Part shown: positions 20,308 through 29,772 of the stretch, piece after piece
Layout of the letters: each line of letters starts with the position of its first letter
How positions within the stretch are numbered: the first letter of the stretch is position 1
The notes under the pieces: model-generated
What the model was told of the DNA's origin: nothing
Database searches by the model: none
What the model saw: only the letters and a program-made list of their open reading frames with translations
NCBI GenBank assembly: GCA_944739405.2
Contig: OX123186.2
Span: 9,694,995-9,758,994 of the forward strand
Length of the DNA: 64,000 bases
Reading direction: 5' to 3'
Source: Euclidia mi
Taxonomy: Eukaryota; Arthropoda; Insecta; Lepidoptera; Erebidae
Made by a program: the position numbers and the translations under genes

Positions 20308-20816
20308 TGGTTCGGCGATACACCGAAACCGTAGGGTTCTAGGCGACTTGGAGAGGGAAATGGACTGTATAGAGAGGATAGCGGTTCTTTAGCCGCCTAT
20401 AGGAGTGTGGTGCGGGAAGAGGTGATTGAGTGCGTATAGGATATTCTAAAGGATGGAGGGCACTTACCTTATACAACCTTTTTCGTTTCAGTAGGGCAGT
20501 CTCCTGGTGGTTTCGTGGTGCAGCTGCTTGTTTTCACTTCAATTCACCATTCGCGAGCGGGTTTTCCTTGGTGGAAGCGGTAATAAATCACATACAACGG
20601 TGCGGCGCGGTACGGTATCGAGACGGCGTTCTCAGCGAGCGGAAAGTTCTCGACTATCACTCGCGTCCACGATCGCGTCGACGAATCAGGCGAAGGCAGT
20701 GCCTCTTCCAGGGAGTGGGAGAGAGCGGGACGGAAATATGGTATCGCTCGCACTAGACGTGGAACGATTGATCTTGATGCGATTCGTTATAGATAGGAAG
20801 GTAGATGGCGCTACCA
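20308..20816 (-). repeat. BEL-3 3' LTR
   Basis: Begins TGGTTCGGCGATACACC and ends AGATGGCGCTACCA on the plus strand; nearly identical to 24616-25124 (differences at the cgtttcagt/cgtttccgt and tcgtggtg/tcgtgatg sites). Confidence 0.92.
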
Positions 20817-20834
20817 TATCCCCCCGGCCCTAAA
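20817..20834 (-). promoter_or_regulatory. BEL-3 polypurine tract
   Basis: Minus strand reads AGGGCCGGGGGGATA immediately before the 3' LTR start TGGTAGCGCC. This is the expected plus-strand primer tract. Confidence 0.75.
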
Positions 20835-21044
20835 GGGTTGCCTTTAAAAAAAATAGAATTGAACTTAGCTATGTTGGGTGTACTACCGCATAACCCATCA
20901 ATGGGCTAAGACAGCGATATGACAATAAAATTAATCTAAATTAACTTTAGCGAAAGCTACAAACGCAATAATAGCGAAAACTACTAACTAAATACTTAAA
21001 CTAAGAGGTAAGTCCAACTTCAGGCTAGATCTCACTGAGTTGGA

Positions 21045-21300
21045 AGCGGACGTGAGTTGATCAGTGCCTCGACTTGTGCAAGGACAGTTAAAGGCTCTTC
21101 GTAAGAGAGGATCTGTTGACCTATAACTTTGAAGAGATGCGTTTTAATTACTTTGACCATGCTTTTCCAACATCCACCTAAATGCGGTGATGCTGGTGGA
21201 ATAAACTTCCAGTCAATATGATTTATGGAAAGTTCTTCCTGAAGACGAGTACGATAACCCGCGACGTGATTGAAACAAGTAGCGGGAACAAGTTCATCAA
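21045..21300 (-). pseudogene. BEL-3 integrase fragment
   Basis: Minus-strand translation gives DWKFIPPASPHLGGCWKSMV, KVIKTHLFKVIGQQILSYEE and LAQVEALINSRPLPTQ followed by a stop. This matches the end of the catalytic core of BEL integrase (BEL-2: WLFSPPNCPHWGGIFEAAVK). The glutamate of the DDE triad appears as lysine (CWKS versus IFEA). Everything before it in integrase is deleted. Confidence 0.75.
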
Positions 21301-21365
21301 TTTACTAACGCGGTTGGCGACAAAAGTCTGCTAGCGGTGAAGAGAAGAACGAATCCAAGCGAGCA

Positions 21366-22129
21366 CTACCTTGGAGTCGGAAAATGCGTATATTTATTAA
21401 TAGAGTAGTGGGGCAAAACTGTGTCTTGAACCTTGTGGAGCAACTGAGACAGCAGAAGGGCCGCGCACAACTCCAGTCTCGCAACCGAAGTGGTTTTAAC
21501 AGGCGAGACCTTAGACTTGGCACAAACTAACTGCAACGAGTAGTTAGAACCAATGCGGACTTGCAGATATACGACTCCGCCGTAAGCACGCTCGCTGGCG
21601 TCAGCCAAACCTGTTAAGTTGATGGTACATCCATCTACCAACCCAAGATGACGCGGAATAGCAATTTGATTGAGCGCGGTAAGCTCAATACAAAACTGGC
21701 CCCAAGCGGCGACAATATGGTCAGGGGGTGTTTCATCCCACTCACACTTTGATAGCCAAAGCTCCTTGATCAAGAGCTTGGCGTACAAAATTGTGGGAGC
21801 CACAAACCCATTATGTCCCATAGTCGAGCCACTGTGGACAGCATAGTGCGCTTGGCGCACTTATCATCTGGCGGTGAGACGTCAAACCGAAAACTATCGC
21901 AGGATTTGTCCCAGCGTAAACCGAGAACCTTATGCGATACAGACTTCTCAAACTCAATGTCTGGAGAAGCTTTATGAGAATCTGGTATGCGTGCGAGAAC
22001 CTCCTTAGAGTTGCTTGTCCATTTGACAAGATCAGTTTGGCCTCGCTTGAAAAGCTGAATAAGCTCTTCACAAAGCGAAATTGCTAGCGGAGCGGGTATG
22101 ACATTACAGGCAATGTCATCTATATACAA
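21366..22129 (-). pseudogene. BEL-3 reverse transcriptase/RNase H fragment
   Basis: Starts at the catalytic motif (ALYIDDIACNV) and continues with LCEELIQLFKRGQTDLVKW, VLGLRWDKSCDSFRFDV, KRTMLSTVARLWDIMGL and, after a frame change near 21800-21860, LWLSKCEWDETPPDH, VDGCTINLTGLADASERAYG and RLELCAALLLSQLLHK. These are the palm, thumb and start of the RNase H region of Pao/BEL pol. The fingers are missing, replaced by the pentamer array at 22141-22248. It ends at IFRLQG-like sequence near 21366. No active enzyme is possible. Confidence 0.8.
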
Positions 22130-22140
22130 AGCGGATGTGT

Positions 22141-22248
22141 AGTATAGTATAGTGTAGCGTAGCGTATCTTAGCTTAGCATAGCGTAGCATAGCGTAGCAT
22201 AGCATAGCATAGCATAGCATAGCATAGCATAGCATAGCATAGCATAGC
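22141..22248. repeat. (AGCAT)n pentamer array
   Basis: About twenty units of tagca with variants (tagcg, tagta) at the left end. It exactly bridges the gag-protease stop and the YIDD fragment of BEL-3, so it fills the place of the deleted reverse transcriptase fingers. Confidence 0.9.
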
Positions 22249-22251
22249 TAA

Positions 22252-24282
22252 TTAGTGCTTTATCTTACACACAGTTTTAGCATCTACCTTGATCTCTTGA
22301 AGAGCAGAACAACAACAAGACGTAAAACAATGAGAAGTATGTAACGTAGGTACGGTACCCATAATCACATACCCAAGTACCGTCTCAATAGCGGGCGGTA
22401 AATCATATCGCTCACTACGTACTATTTTAGTTAGTAGCAAGTGCGGAAATATTGAAGCTCCGATCAAAAGATCAATGCCTGCCGGATTCGCAAACTCCGC
22501 GTCGGCTAGCGGCAATGATTCGAGATGAGTGAGTGATGCTACGTCTACATTAGCGTTCGGCAATGCGTCCGTGATACGCTCCACGATAAGCGAAGAAATG
22601 TTAAAATTAATATTCCTATCAAAACGCGAATGTATTTTAATATCTACGGAACCCCTGCAATGCCTTTCTGATCCGCCTATCCCTTTGACGGTTGAGTTAG
22701 TATTTTTAAAGTTATTCCATAATCCGAGGCGTTTGAAGCATTCCGATGTAATTAGATTGGTCTGAGATGCGCTATCTAGCAGACAACGTACCATGTGCGG
22801 CGACCCATTAACATCATATACGATAACTTGCGCTGTCGCTAACAGTACCGTCTTAGACGCCGTACTCTGCGTTTTGGCCCTGCGCGGATCATTATAGATG
22901 CGCGAGTGCCGTCCTCGCGTGCGCGTCGCCCGCGCAATGGATGTCATACACAACGATACTTCGCCCTCAGACGCGGAAGGCGCAGCTACCGTGGTCTGCA
23001 CCTGCGGCGCGAGTGTGTCAAGATTAGCGGCTTGACTTGACAACCGGTTATTTTTATCGAGATGTAACAGTGTATGATGTTTTTGTTTACACGAGCGACA
23101 TCTCGTTCTACTGGAACAATTACTCGTTTTATGTTTTATGCTTAAGCAATTAATGCAAGCTTTGTTATCTTTTACGCTTTTAAAACGAGCAATTGGATTT
23201 AAATCATTAAAGGTGGGACACTTATAGTAATGGTCGTGCACTATATTACTGCACAGACACTTCTGTGAATTGTTACTATTAGATTCCGAACATGTTACGT
23301 AAGATTGTGGATTAGGGACCGAGTTATTATTACTATTTCGCGATTTATTCAACCTTTGTTTGTTGTTGTTAGTGTTAGACGGGCCAGGTGAACCAGTCTG
23401 CGTATTATGAAATATTCGACACTGATCTTTGATGAACGAAATAAAACTATCTAGTGTAGGTATTTTATTATTGCGTGCCGTCATCTCGAATGCGCGAATT
23501 GTATCAGTGTCAAACTTTTTTAAAGCGAGTTGAAGCAACATAAAGTCGGAAAGATCTTCTAATTTTAAATTCCTAAGAGAATTAACCGCGGTTACGAAGT
23601 TATCAATAAACAGCTGGAAATTCGAGACAGACGCGTTGCCGGACAGTTTGAGATTCAAAGCTTGGTCAAAGTACGTAGACGCTAGGACGCGCGTGTCCTG
23701 ATATCTGTCAAGTAGTGACTGAAATATGACCTGATAATTCTCAGCACTGGGTGTGACACCTGCAAATACGGACTGGGCTTTCGGTGACAGTTTACCTATT
23801 AAATAGTACAACCTGTCAGCATCTGTCAGAGAACCATTATCGTGTACTGTAGACTTAAAACTCGCATAGAATAACGGCCAATTTCGTATATCTCCGTCAA
23901 ACGACATAATCTCGATTGGCGGTAATCTCGGTTTGCGGGCAACGGGCTCTGCCGAACATTTACCCTCCAATTGCGATTGTATACGCTTAATAATACAGTA
24001 AAGATCTTCAAATGAAGTATACGCCTGATAGTTCGGTTTTTCATCAGGATTGATAGAAAGTAATCTTGCGTTATAATCGTCTAACAACTTATGAAATTCT
24101 GTTCGAATACTATCTACTGTTATACAATAACTGAGAAATGCTTCGCTATTACTGTCAGACGCGGCTGCGGTCTTTGACCGCTCGTAAATGTTTTGAATGC
24201 GCTCAAATAAAATATTGCGTTTTGCTTCTAAGATTGTCATCTCTTTGTCTTCCGACACGCGTGACTTCTTTTGTTGTGACAT
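22252..24282 (-). CDS. BEL-3 gag-retropepsin polyprotein
   Basis: This 676-residue frame is intact. Residues 1-100 are helical and charged. About 110-290 is the DUF1759-type gag core (LPPIEIMSFDGDIRNWPLFY, YYLIGKLSPKAQSVFAG, FQSLLDRYQDTRVLAS). About 345-420 holds cysteine/histidine knuckles (CINCLSIKHKTSNC, CRSCKQKHHTLLH) that bind nucleic acid. About 490-640 is the retropepsin domain with CLLDSASQTNLI at the active site, GIGGSER as the flap-like loop and IDLLIGASIFPHLL near the end. The active site is DSA instead of DTG/DSG, as in some Pao elements. The frame stops just before the pentamer array, so no pol is fused. It could still form particles and package RNA. The start at 24282 is the first Met of the frame. 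Confidence 0.85.
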   Translation of the reverse strand: MSQQKKSRVSEDKEMTILEAKRNILFERIQNIYERSKTAAASDSNSEAFLSYCITVDSIRTEFHKLLDDYNARLLSINPDEKPNYQAYTSFEDLYCIIKRIQSQLEGKCSAEPVARKPRLPPIEIMSFDGDIRNWPLFYASFKSTVHDNGSLTDADRLYYLIGKLSPKAQSVFAGVTPSAENYQVIFQSLLDRYQDTRVLASTYFDQALNLKLSGNASVSNFQLFIDNFVTAVNSLRNLKLEDLSDFMLLQLALKKFDTDTIRAFEMTARNNKIPTLDSFISFIKDQCRIFHNTQTGSPGPSNTNNNKQRLNKSRNSNNNSVPNPQSYVTCSESNSNNSQKCLCSNIVHDHYYKCPTFNDLNPIARFKSVKDNKACINCLSIKHKTSNCSSRTRCRSCKQKHHTLLHLDKNNRLSSQAANLDTLAPQVQTTVAAPSASEGEVSLCMTSIARATRTRGRHSRIYNDPRRAKTQSTASKTVLLATAQVIVYDVNGSPHMVRCLLDSASQTNLITSECFKRLGLWNNFKNTNSTVKGIGGSERHCRGSVDIKIHSRFDRNINFNISSLIVERITDALPNANVDVASLTHLESLPLADAEFANPAGIDLLIGASIFPHLLLTKIVRSERYDLPPAIETVLGYVIMGTVPTLHTSHCFTSCCCSALQEIKVDAKTVCKIKH

Positions 24283-24615
24283 GCTTACGTAAGTATAAGC
24301 TAATGAGACCGAAACAAAATAAGAATATCTAATGTACCTATTATTTTACCTAAGTAGGCTAAGTAGGCAACACTTTAGCGCTGAGGGACTAAAAGTTGCT
24401 TGAAATTTGAGATTTATAAGACAACTATGATAGTTCCAGAATTAATAATTTAATAAGTAGATAGCTACATAAAAGTTTACCTACTGATGCGGGCGGAAAT
24501 AACCATGTGACGGTTATGTGAATATATTAGGAGTATAGCTAGGTGCTATAACTGCCTAGGTATAGCGGTATAACGTATAAAACGTAAATGAATCCGACTC
24601 GTATGGATAAAAAAA
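24283..24615 (-). other. BEL-3 leader with degenerate primer site
   Basis: Non-coding region between gag and the 5' LTR. Next to the LTR the minus strand reads TTTTTTTATCCATACGAGTC and continues GGATTC, which resembles a decayed tRNA-Tyr-type primer site (TCCTTCGAGCCGGATTC) without the leading TGG. Primer identity is uncertain. Confidence 0.45.
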
Positions 24616-25124
24616 TGGTTCGGCGATACACCGAAACCGTAGGGTTCTAGGCGACTTGGAGAGGGAAATGGACTGTATAGAGAGGATAGCGGTTCTTTAG
24701 CCGCCTATAGGAGTGTGGTGCGGGAAGAGGTGATTGAGTGCGTATAGGATATTCTAAAGGATGGAGGGCACTTACCTTATACAACCTTTTTCGTTTCCGT
24801 AGGGCAGTCTCCTGGTGGTTTCGTGATGCAGCTGCTTGTTTTCACTTCAATTCACCATTCGCGAGCGGGTTTTCCTTGGTGGAAGCGGTAATAAATCACA
24901 TACAACGGTGCGGCGCGGTACGGTATCGAGACGGCGTTCTCAGCGAGCGGAAAGTTCTCGACTATCACTCGCGTCCACGATCGCGTCGACGAATCAGGCG
25001 AAGGCAGTGCCTCTTCCAGGGAGTGGGAGAGAGCGGGACGGAAATATGGTATCGCTCGCACTAGACGTGGAACGATTGATCTTGATGCGATTCGTTATAG
25101 ATAGGAAGGTAGATGGCGCTACCA
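24616..25124 (-). repeat. BEL-3 5' LTR
   Basis: 509 bp, TG..CA, followed by CTGTT. On the minus strand it would carry the promoter of BEL-3. Contains several tata-like and GC-rich stretches but no feature I can assign with confidence. Confidence 0.92.
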
Positions 25125-25231
25125 CTGTTTTTTACCAATTATATATTCAAAAATCTGGGCAGCAGTTGTAAAAGACAAGAAAATCAAGCAATAAAAATAA
25201 CAAAATGTAACAAAAAGACGATTTGTCTTTT

Positions 25232-25305
25232 GTTCACTTGACCAGGATTCGATCTCTCAACCTGCGTATCGAACGGCCAGTTGTTACGCTGCTCGGCTAT
25301 CAGTC
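25232..25305 (-). other. tRNA-like sequence in the LINE-A 5' leader
   Basis: Minus strand reads TAGCCGAGCAGCGTAACAAC, then CTGGCCGTTCGATACGCAGG, then TTGAGAGATCGAATCCTGG. The last part matches box B (GATCGAATCC) and the first resembles box A. It lies about 120 bp upstream of the LINE-A ORF1 start once BEL-3 is taken out. It shares GAGATC(A/G)AATCC with the LINE-1 version. Confidence 0.6.
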
Positions 25306-25634
25306 GATACTTTAATACTGCAAAATAGGCGTTCTATTGCAAGTGTAAAGTTTATCGTATCGCAGTTTGACCTTGAGTGTTGTCGTCCGTCCCTTCACTT
25401 TTAGCACTGTGTCACGTTAACTTTAGAATGATTTGCACTTTTAGAAAAGTTATTATCGTACTTTAATGGTTATAATTGTTTATGCACTGACTTTATTCTT
25501 GCACCAGTTATTACTGTTAACGTTAATAACAATATGTTGGCGATTTTGTAGAAGATTTATGCACTTAGAGCACTGTTATCAATATTTTTAACGGAGACGT
25601 TTAAAAACACAACCGCTCGTAACAAGGTCCAGAC

Positions 25635-25648
25635 GGGGGGGGGGGGGG
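25635..25648. repeat. 14-G run at the LINE-A 5' junction
   Basis: Fourteen consecutive G directly between LINE-A leader and BEL-2 LTR. On the LINE-A strand this is C14 at the 5' terminus, possibly non-templated addition during insertion or part of the element's true start. Confidence 0.8.
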
Positions 25649-25649
25649 A

Positions 25650-25726
25650 TCAATAGACTAAACAAAATGTTACTTAATCGATATAATCGATTTGACTTAT
25701 AATAAAAACTAATTTTATTTCAAACA
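25650..25726 (-). repeat. BEL-2 3' LTR, inner part
   Basis: 77 bases matching 44821-44897 with one substitution, ending ATTTCAAACA. Next to it is a purine tract on the minus strand, which fixes this as the inner LTR edge. Confidence 0.88.
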
Positions 25727-25745
25727 TCCACCCGCCCCGGACCGG
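25727..25745 (-). promoter_or_regulatory. BEL-2 polypurine tract
   Basis: Minus strand GGTCCGGGGCGGGTGGA immediately precedes the LTR start TGTTTGAAAT. It is comparable with the tracts of BEL-1 and BEL-3. Confidence 0.75.
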
Positions 25746-25757
25746 CCTACCGGTCCG

Positions 25758-25800
25758 CTAATCGGTTGGTAGACGTGACAATGTTGCAACCGCTCTCCTC
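25758..25800 (-). pseudogene. Last codons of BEL-2 integrase
   Basis: Minus strand gives (R)RAVATLSRLPTD and TAG. It completes the integrase sequence ...VDGSILRRA that ends at about 34226, on the other side of LINE-B. The 11-bp duplication CCGCTCTCCTC at 25790-25800 is repeated at 34215-34225. Confidence 0.85.
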
Positions 25801-25820
25801 AGTTAGTTAGTTAGTTAGTT
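25801..25820 (-). repeat. (AACT)5 tail of LINE-B
   Basis: Five tetramers on the minus strand at the 3' end, directly adjoining the target duplication. Confidence 0.85.
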
Positions 25821-25891
25821 GGACAGGTGTTTTCCGCACTTAGCCACTTAATTGGGCCATTGTGCGTTAGCAGTGACGCGGTAGTCGCCTG

Positions 25892-27296
25892 CTACTCATA
25901 CCATGCAAGCTCCTTCCAGAAGGCCATGAGTTGACCAGTATTGCGTATGACTTCGCTCATGGTTCTGGGGTTGTTCAGGAACTTCGTCCGTTGGTCGCTC
26001 ACGCTGGTACAATGTAGGATTATATGAGCGGGTGTTTCTTCGGTCCCCATGCAGCCCCTACATAGTGGGCTGTCCGTGACGCCGATGTTGTAGAGATGCT
26101 TGTTTAGTGGACAGTGGCCGGTTATTATGCCAGTCAGATGCTTGAGTGTTTTCCTGTTGGAGTGCAACAGTTTTTGCGAGAGTCGTTTATCTAATTGGGG
26201 AAAGGCATCTTTAGATTGCCTACACTCTTTTAACTCTGCCCACTCTTTTTCGTGTTGTTGTAGGGTTCTCTCGCGTAACCATGTTCTTAGTTGGTTGAGC
26301 GGTATCGGAACAATTGGTTCGGGTCCTAGAGTTGTCGTGTCCGATCCTTTCTTTGCCAGTTGGTCTGCTGCGTCATTGCCCGTGGAGTCACTGTGTCCTC
26401 GTATCCACTGGAGCGTGACCCGATTTCTCGTTGCAGTTTTCTGCAGCTCTTGGTGGCACTCCATAATTAGGCCGCTATTAAAGCAGTTGCCATCGAGAGC
26501 TTGTAGTACTGAGGCGCTGTCTGTGATGATGCGTATTGACAGGTTGCTCACATTTCTGGCCGCGATCGCCGTCGCCGCCCTTGTTATCCCAACACATTCA
26601 GCTTGGAAGATGGTGTTGAGTTTACCAAGCGATGTTGAGAGATTAATATTCAAGTCATGGGAGAACACTCCGGCACCCGTCCCATACTTTGTTTTTGATC
26701 CGTCTGTGTATACTCTAACTTCGTGTATACCAGAACTATCCTTGTGCTCTTCTTGCAGTTGTATGCGGTATTTTTTGTCAAAGACAAAGGTTTTAGGTAT
26801 GAGATCACACGTTGCATCTAGCATCGGGATCTCGTTAGTTAACGTCCTTTTCAGGCGTGCGTGGGTTATGCGGTCATCTCTCCTCCAGAGCCCGAACTTA
26901 TCGAGCCGGATCGCAGCGGCACCTGCTTCTTGCTGGATGATGAGGTGCAGTGGTCGCAAGTCGAGAAGCACCTCCAGTGCCGCCGTTGGAGTTGTTTTCA
27001 TGCAGCCTGTTGTGGCCAGACAGGCGAGGCGTTGTATGCTCTGCAGTTTGCTCTTGACTGTGCTTAGTTAAGTGCGTGGCCACCACACTGCTGCACCGTA
27101 TGTGAGCATGGGGCGTATTATGGCAGTGTAGATCCATAGGGTGATGAATGGTTTTAGACCCCATTTCTTGCCTATTATTCTCCTGCACTGCCAGAAGATT
27201 GTACATGCTTTTGTGGTTTTAGTGGTGATGTGTTTATTCCAGTTGAGCTTGTGGTCGAGTGTTACGCCCAGGTACTTGACTTCACTCGATAAGTTA
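25892..27296 (-). pseudogene. LINE-B ORF2, C-terminal part: RT thumb, RNase H, zinc knuckle
   Basis: Begins at the insertion of the LTR element (27297) with ELNLSSEVKYLGVTLDHKLN, continuing GKKWGLKPFITLWIYTA. A TAA near 27068 interrupts it. From Met 27001, 369 residues remain open. RNase H shows VYTDGSKTKYGTGAGVFS, AECVGITRA, ITDSASVLQAL and WIRGHSDSTGNDAADQLAKK, giving the D-E-D-D catalytic set. A C-terminal CX2C...HX4C module (CRGCMGTEETPAHIILHC) follows. RNase H removes the RNA template during insertion. The RNase H portion alone is undamaged. Confidence 0.85.
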
Positions 27297-27301
27297 AGCT
27301 C

Positions 27302-28054
27302 TGTTCACGCCGGAACATGACCTTCCTGAAGCCTATCCCGGAGAGACGCCAGAATGTTCAAACATGGACATGACATTCTTGGCATTCCAACACACATCCA
27401 ACTTATCACCGAGGAAGATGCGTGATATTTTAAGATCAGGTAATTTATCACGTACGGCGGTCGGCTCAGACATGCTGCATCGGCACAATACACCGACGGC
27501 ACACAACTAAATACGTGTATATGTGTACATAGAATAAGTTTAGTATATAAGATTATAGTTTTAAGAAATAAACCAGTCATTGGCTCACTCCCGGCTTTGA
27601 CTCATACCCTACCCCTCACCTCTCACTGCGGCCAAGACACCCTTAGCCGTCACCATGATCGGTCTTGTGAGTCTGCTCGACCGGCAGTGAGAAAACCCAC
27701 TTCACTACACCCTAATCCTACCCACTTTCCGTCTGTCGCCTTAGGTCTCCCAGCGACAGATATCCCGGCCTAGGGATCCCAGGGACTGCTAGGGAACTAG
27801 GGATTAGGGTTGTATACGCGACAATCTGTGTGACCACAGTGTACACGGCCTCGCTATACACTATACCTAACAGGGCTAGGGTAGACTAGGAAGTTAGGTT
27901 AGAGTTAGATCTAAAATAGGGATAGGTTTATCGTAGGTAGGTTAGGCTAGATATAGGAACTAGTAGGCTTAAATTAGGATAAGTCTAGGTTTAGGTACGT
28001 GCAAGCTTAGGGCTATACTTAAGAGCTATCGAAGGTTAGGCCCTAACTTGTACA
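27302..28054 (+). repeat. 5' LTR of the non-coding LTR element
   Basis: Starts with two tandem blocks, TGTTCACGCCGGAACATGAC.. and TGTTCAAACATGGACATGAC.., each carrying TGTTCA..TGAACA-like dyads. A gtatataagatt and an aataaa lie at about 27544-27570. The last third contains many degenerate taggtt units. Confidence 0.88.
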
Positions 28055-28055
28055 T

Positions 28056-28068
28056 TGGTCCTTCGAGC
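28056..28068 (+). promoter_or_regulatory. Primer-binding site, tRNA-Tyr type
   Basis: TGGTCCTTCGAGC, one base after the LTR, is complementary to the first 13 bases of the same tRNA-Tyr 3' end used by BEL-1. Confidence 0.75.
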
Positions 28069-29019
28069 AAAAGCGATATAACATCTCTGGAACTCCTGTT
28101 CCCGTAGGCGGCCTAGTTGACTGACTGACACTTATTATATTGCGGGCTAGTGTTCCCCAATCACACTAGTCTCGTGGTATAGTAAGAGACTAAAAAACTT
28201 GATTGCGTCGGACGGTAGCGAATCAGGTATCGGTCTCCCACAAGCGGGTCGCCCCGGTACTCGAGAAGTCGCACTTACCGTTTCGAGGACGAGAGTGCAA
28301 CCAAGTTTAGGGAAAGACATATCTACGTAAACAAGTTAGGATTGGCTAGAAGAAGCAAATAACAATGAATACATAACAAGGGCCTTTGATAAACAAATCA
28401 AGGACCCATACCTTTACAATTAAGAACATGTTACAAGTCATGAAGTCCAATCGAACCTGACTCCCAGAAAACCACAGTGTTGACAAACCGCCATCGTCCT
28501 CGTAACAAGTTACTGCCACAGCCGCGATACACACTTGTATACGAGTTCTGCGCGATCAGAGTTCATGGGCGCTAAATTTTTACGAATATACTAAGTTTAC
28601 TACTACTACTACAACGACTACTACTACTACAAATACTACACTACTACTACTACAAATACTACACTACTACTAATACTACTACTACAACGAATACTACTAC
28701 TACTAATAAGAGAAGGGATGGAATTTCTGGAGGGGTGAATAACATGCAATGGTACAAAACAACTGCATGTTGACTAAATATAAAATATACCTTGTTTTTT
28801 CCTACTACACATAGGTACTTAACATATCCACCGCAACAATCCTCAAGGTTCCACAGCAAGCAACGCAATAAGCTGCCGCTGCCAGGACCGCATCATACAT
28901 AGCCTACAGCCAGCCAACCGAAGCCGTCAAGAAAACGAATCACCAGTGAACAACCAGTGAACAATGTTCACGCCTGAACATAAGAACTTTCTAGAGCCTG
29001 CCCCGGAGAGGCGCTAGAA
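28069..29019 (+). other. Non-coding interior of the LTR element
   Basis: Contains a (TAC)n-type array at 28598-28705 and no protein-like frame on either strand. Its last 55 bp (28965-29019) are a third, diverged copy of the tandem LTR-start block (TGTTCACGCCTGAACATAAG). Confidence 0.7.
28598..28705. repeat. (TAC)n microsatellite
   Basis: Interrupted tactactac array with caacgac and aatac variants. Frames read from it are low complexity only. Confidence 0.85.
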
Positions 29020-29772
29020 TGTTCACGCCGGAACATGACCTTCCTGAAGCCTATCCCGGAGAGACGCCAGAATGTTCAAACATGAACATGACATTCTTGG
29101 CATTCCAACACACATCCAACTTATCACCGAGGAAGATGCGTGATATTTTAAGATCAGGTAATTTATCACGTACGGCGGTCGGCTCAGACATGCTGCATCG
29201 GCACAATACACCGACGGCACACAACTAAATACGTGTATATGTGTACATAGAATAAGTTTAGTATATAAGATTATAGTTTTAAGAAATAAACCAGTCATTG
29301 GCTCACTCCCGGCTTTGACTCATACCCTACCCCTCACCTCTCACTGCGGCCAAGACACCCTTAGCCGTCACCATGATCGGTCTTGTGAGTCTGCTCGACC
29401 GGCAGTGAGAAAACCCACTTCACTACACCCTAATCCTACCCACTTTCCGTCTGTCGCCTTAGGTCTCCCAGCGACAGATATCCCGGCCTAGGGATCCCAG
29501 GGACTGCTAGGGAACTAGGGATTAGGATTGTATACGCGACAGTCTGTGTGACCACAGTGTATACGGCCTCGCTATACACTATACCTAACAGGGCTAGGGT
29601 AGACTAGGAAGTTAGGTTAGAGTTAGATCTAAAATAGGGATAGGTTTATCGTAGGTAGGTTAGGCTAGATATAGGAACTAGTAGGCTTAAATTAGGATAA
29701 GTCTAGGTTTAGGTACGTGCAAGCTTAGGGCTATACTTAAGAGCTATCGAAGGTTAGGCCCTAACTTGTACA
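29020..29772 (+). repeat. 3' LTR of the non-coding LTR element
   Basis: Same length as the left LTR; differences include gggttg/ggattg, caatctg/cagtctg and gtgtacac/gtgtatac. Ends CTTGTACA at 29772 and runs into the inverted segment. Confidence 0.88.

Larger units (their letters stand above)
20308..25124 (-). mobile_element. BEL-3: internally deleted Pao/BEL element (4.8 kb)
   Basis: Both LTRs are 509 bp (20308-20816 and 24616-25124) and differ at only two positions I can see. The duplication CTGTT is present at 20303-20307 and 25125-25129. The minus strand encodes an intact 676-aa gag-protease, a fragment of reverse transcriptase/RNase H beginning just before the catalytic YIDD, and a short integrase fragment. 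The RT N-terminus is replaced by an (AGCAT)n array; RNase H end and integrase start are deleted. Young but unable to copy itself without help. It lies inside the 5' leader of LINE-A. Confidence 0.92.
15557..25649 (-). mobile_element. LINE-A: CR1-like non-LTR retrotransposon, interrupted by BEL-3
   Basis: Without BEL-3 the element is about 5.3 kb. From its 5' end on the minus strand it has a leader (25649-25130) with a tRNA-like block, BEL-3, ORF1 (20301-19399), ORF2 (18999-16053), a 3' UTR with a GT-rich array, and an A/T-rich tail at about 15557-15590. It sits inside the 3' LTR of BEL-2. About 410 bp of that LTR (equivalent of 44411-44820) are missing at the insertion point. A run of 14 G (14 C on the element strand) at 25635-25648 marks the 5' junction. 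ORF1 has one stop; ORF2 has one frameshift and one stop. Confidence 0.8.

Noticed and set aside
22141..22248. Pentamer array considered as a CRISPR-like or satellite array
   Set aside because: Five-base units without spacers; simple microsatellite expansion in a eukaryotic transposon.
26100..27071. 323-codon frame on the plus strand
   Set aside because: Exactly antisense to the RNase H part of LINE-B, which has clear catalytic motifs.
27880..28030. Many TTAGG-like units, suggesting telomeric repeats
   Set aside because: They are irregular, occur equally in both 753-bp LTRs and lie inside the LTR element; no uninterrupted (TTAGG)n array is present.
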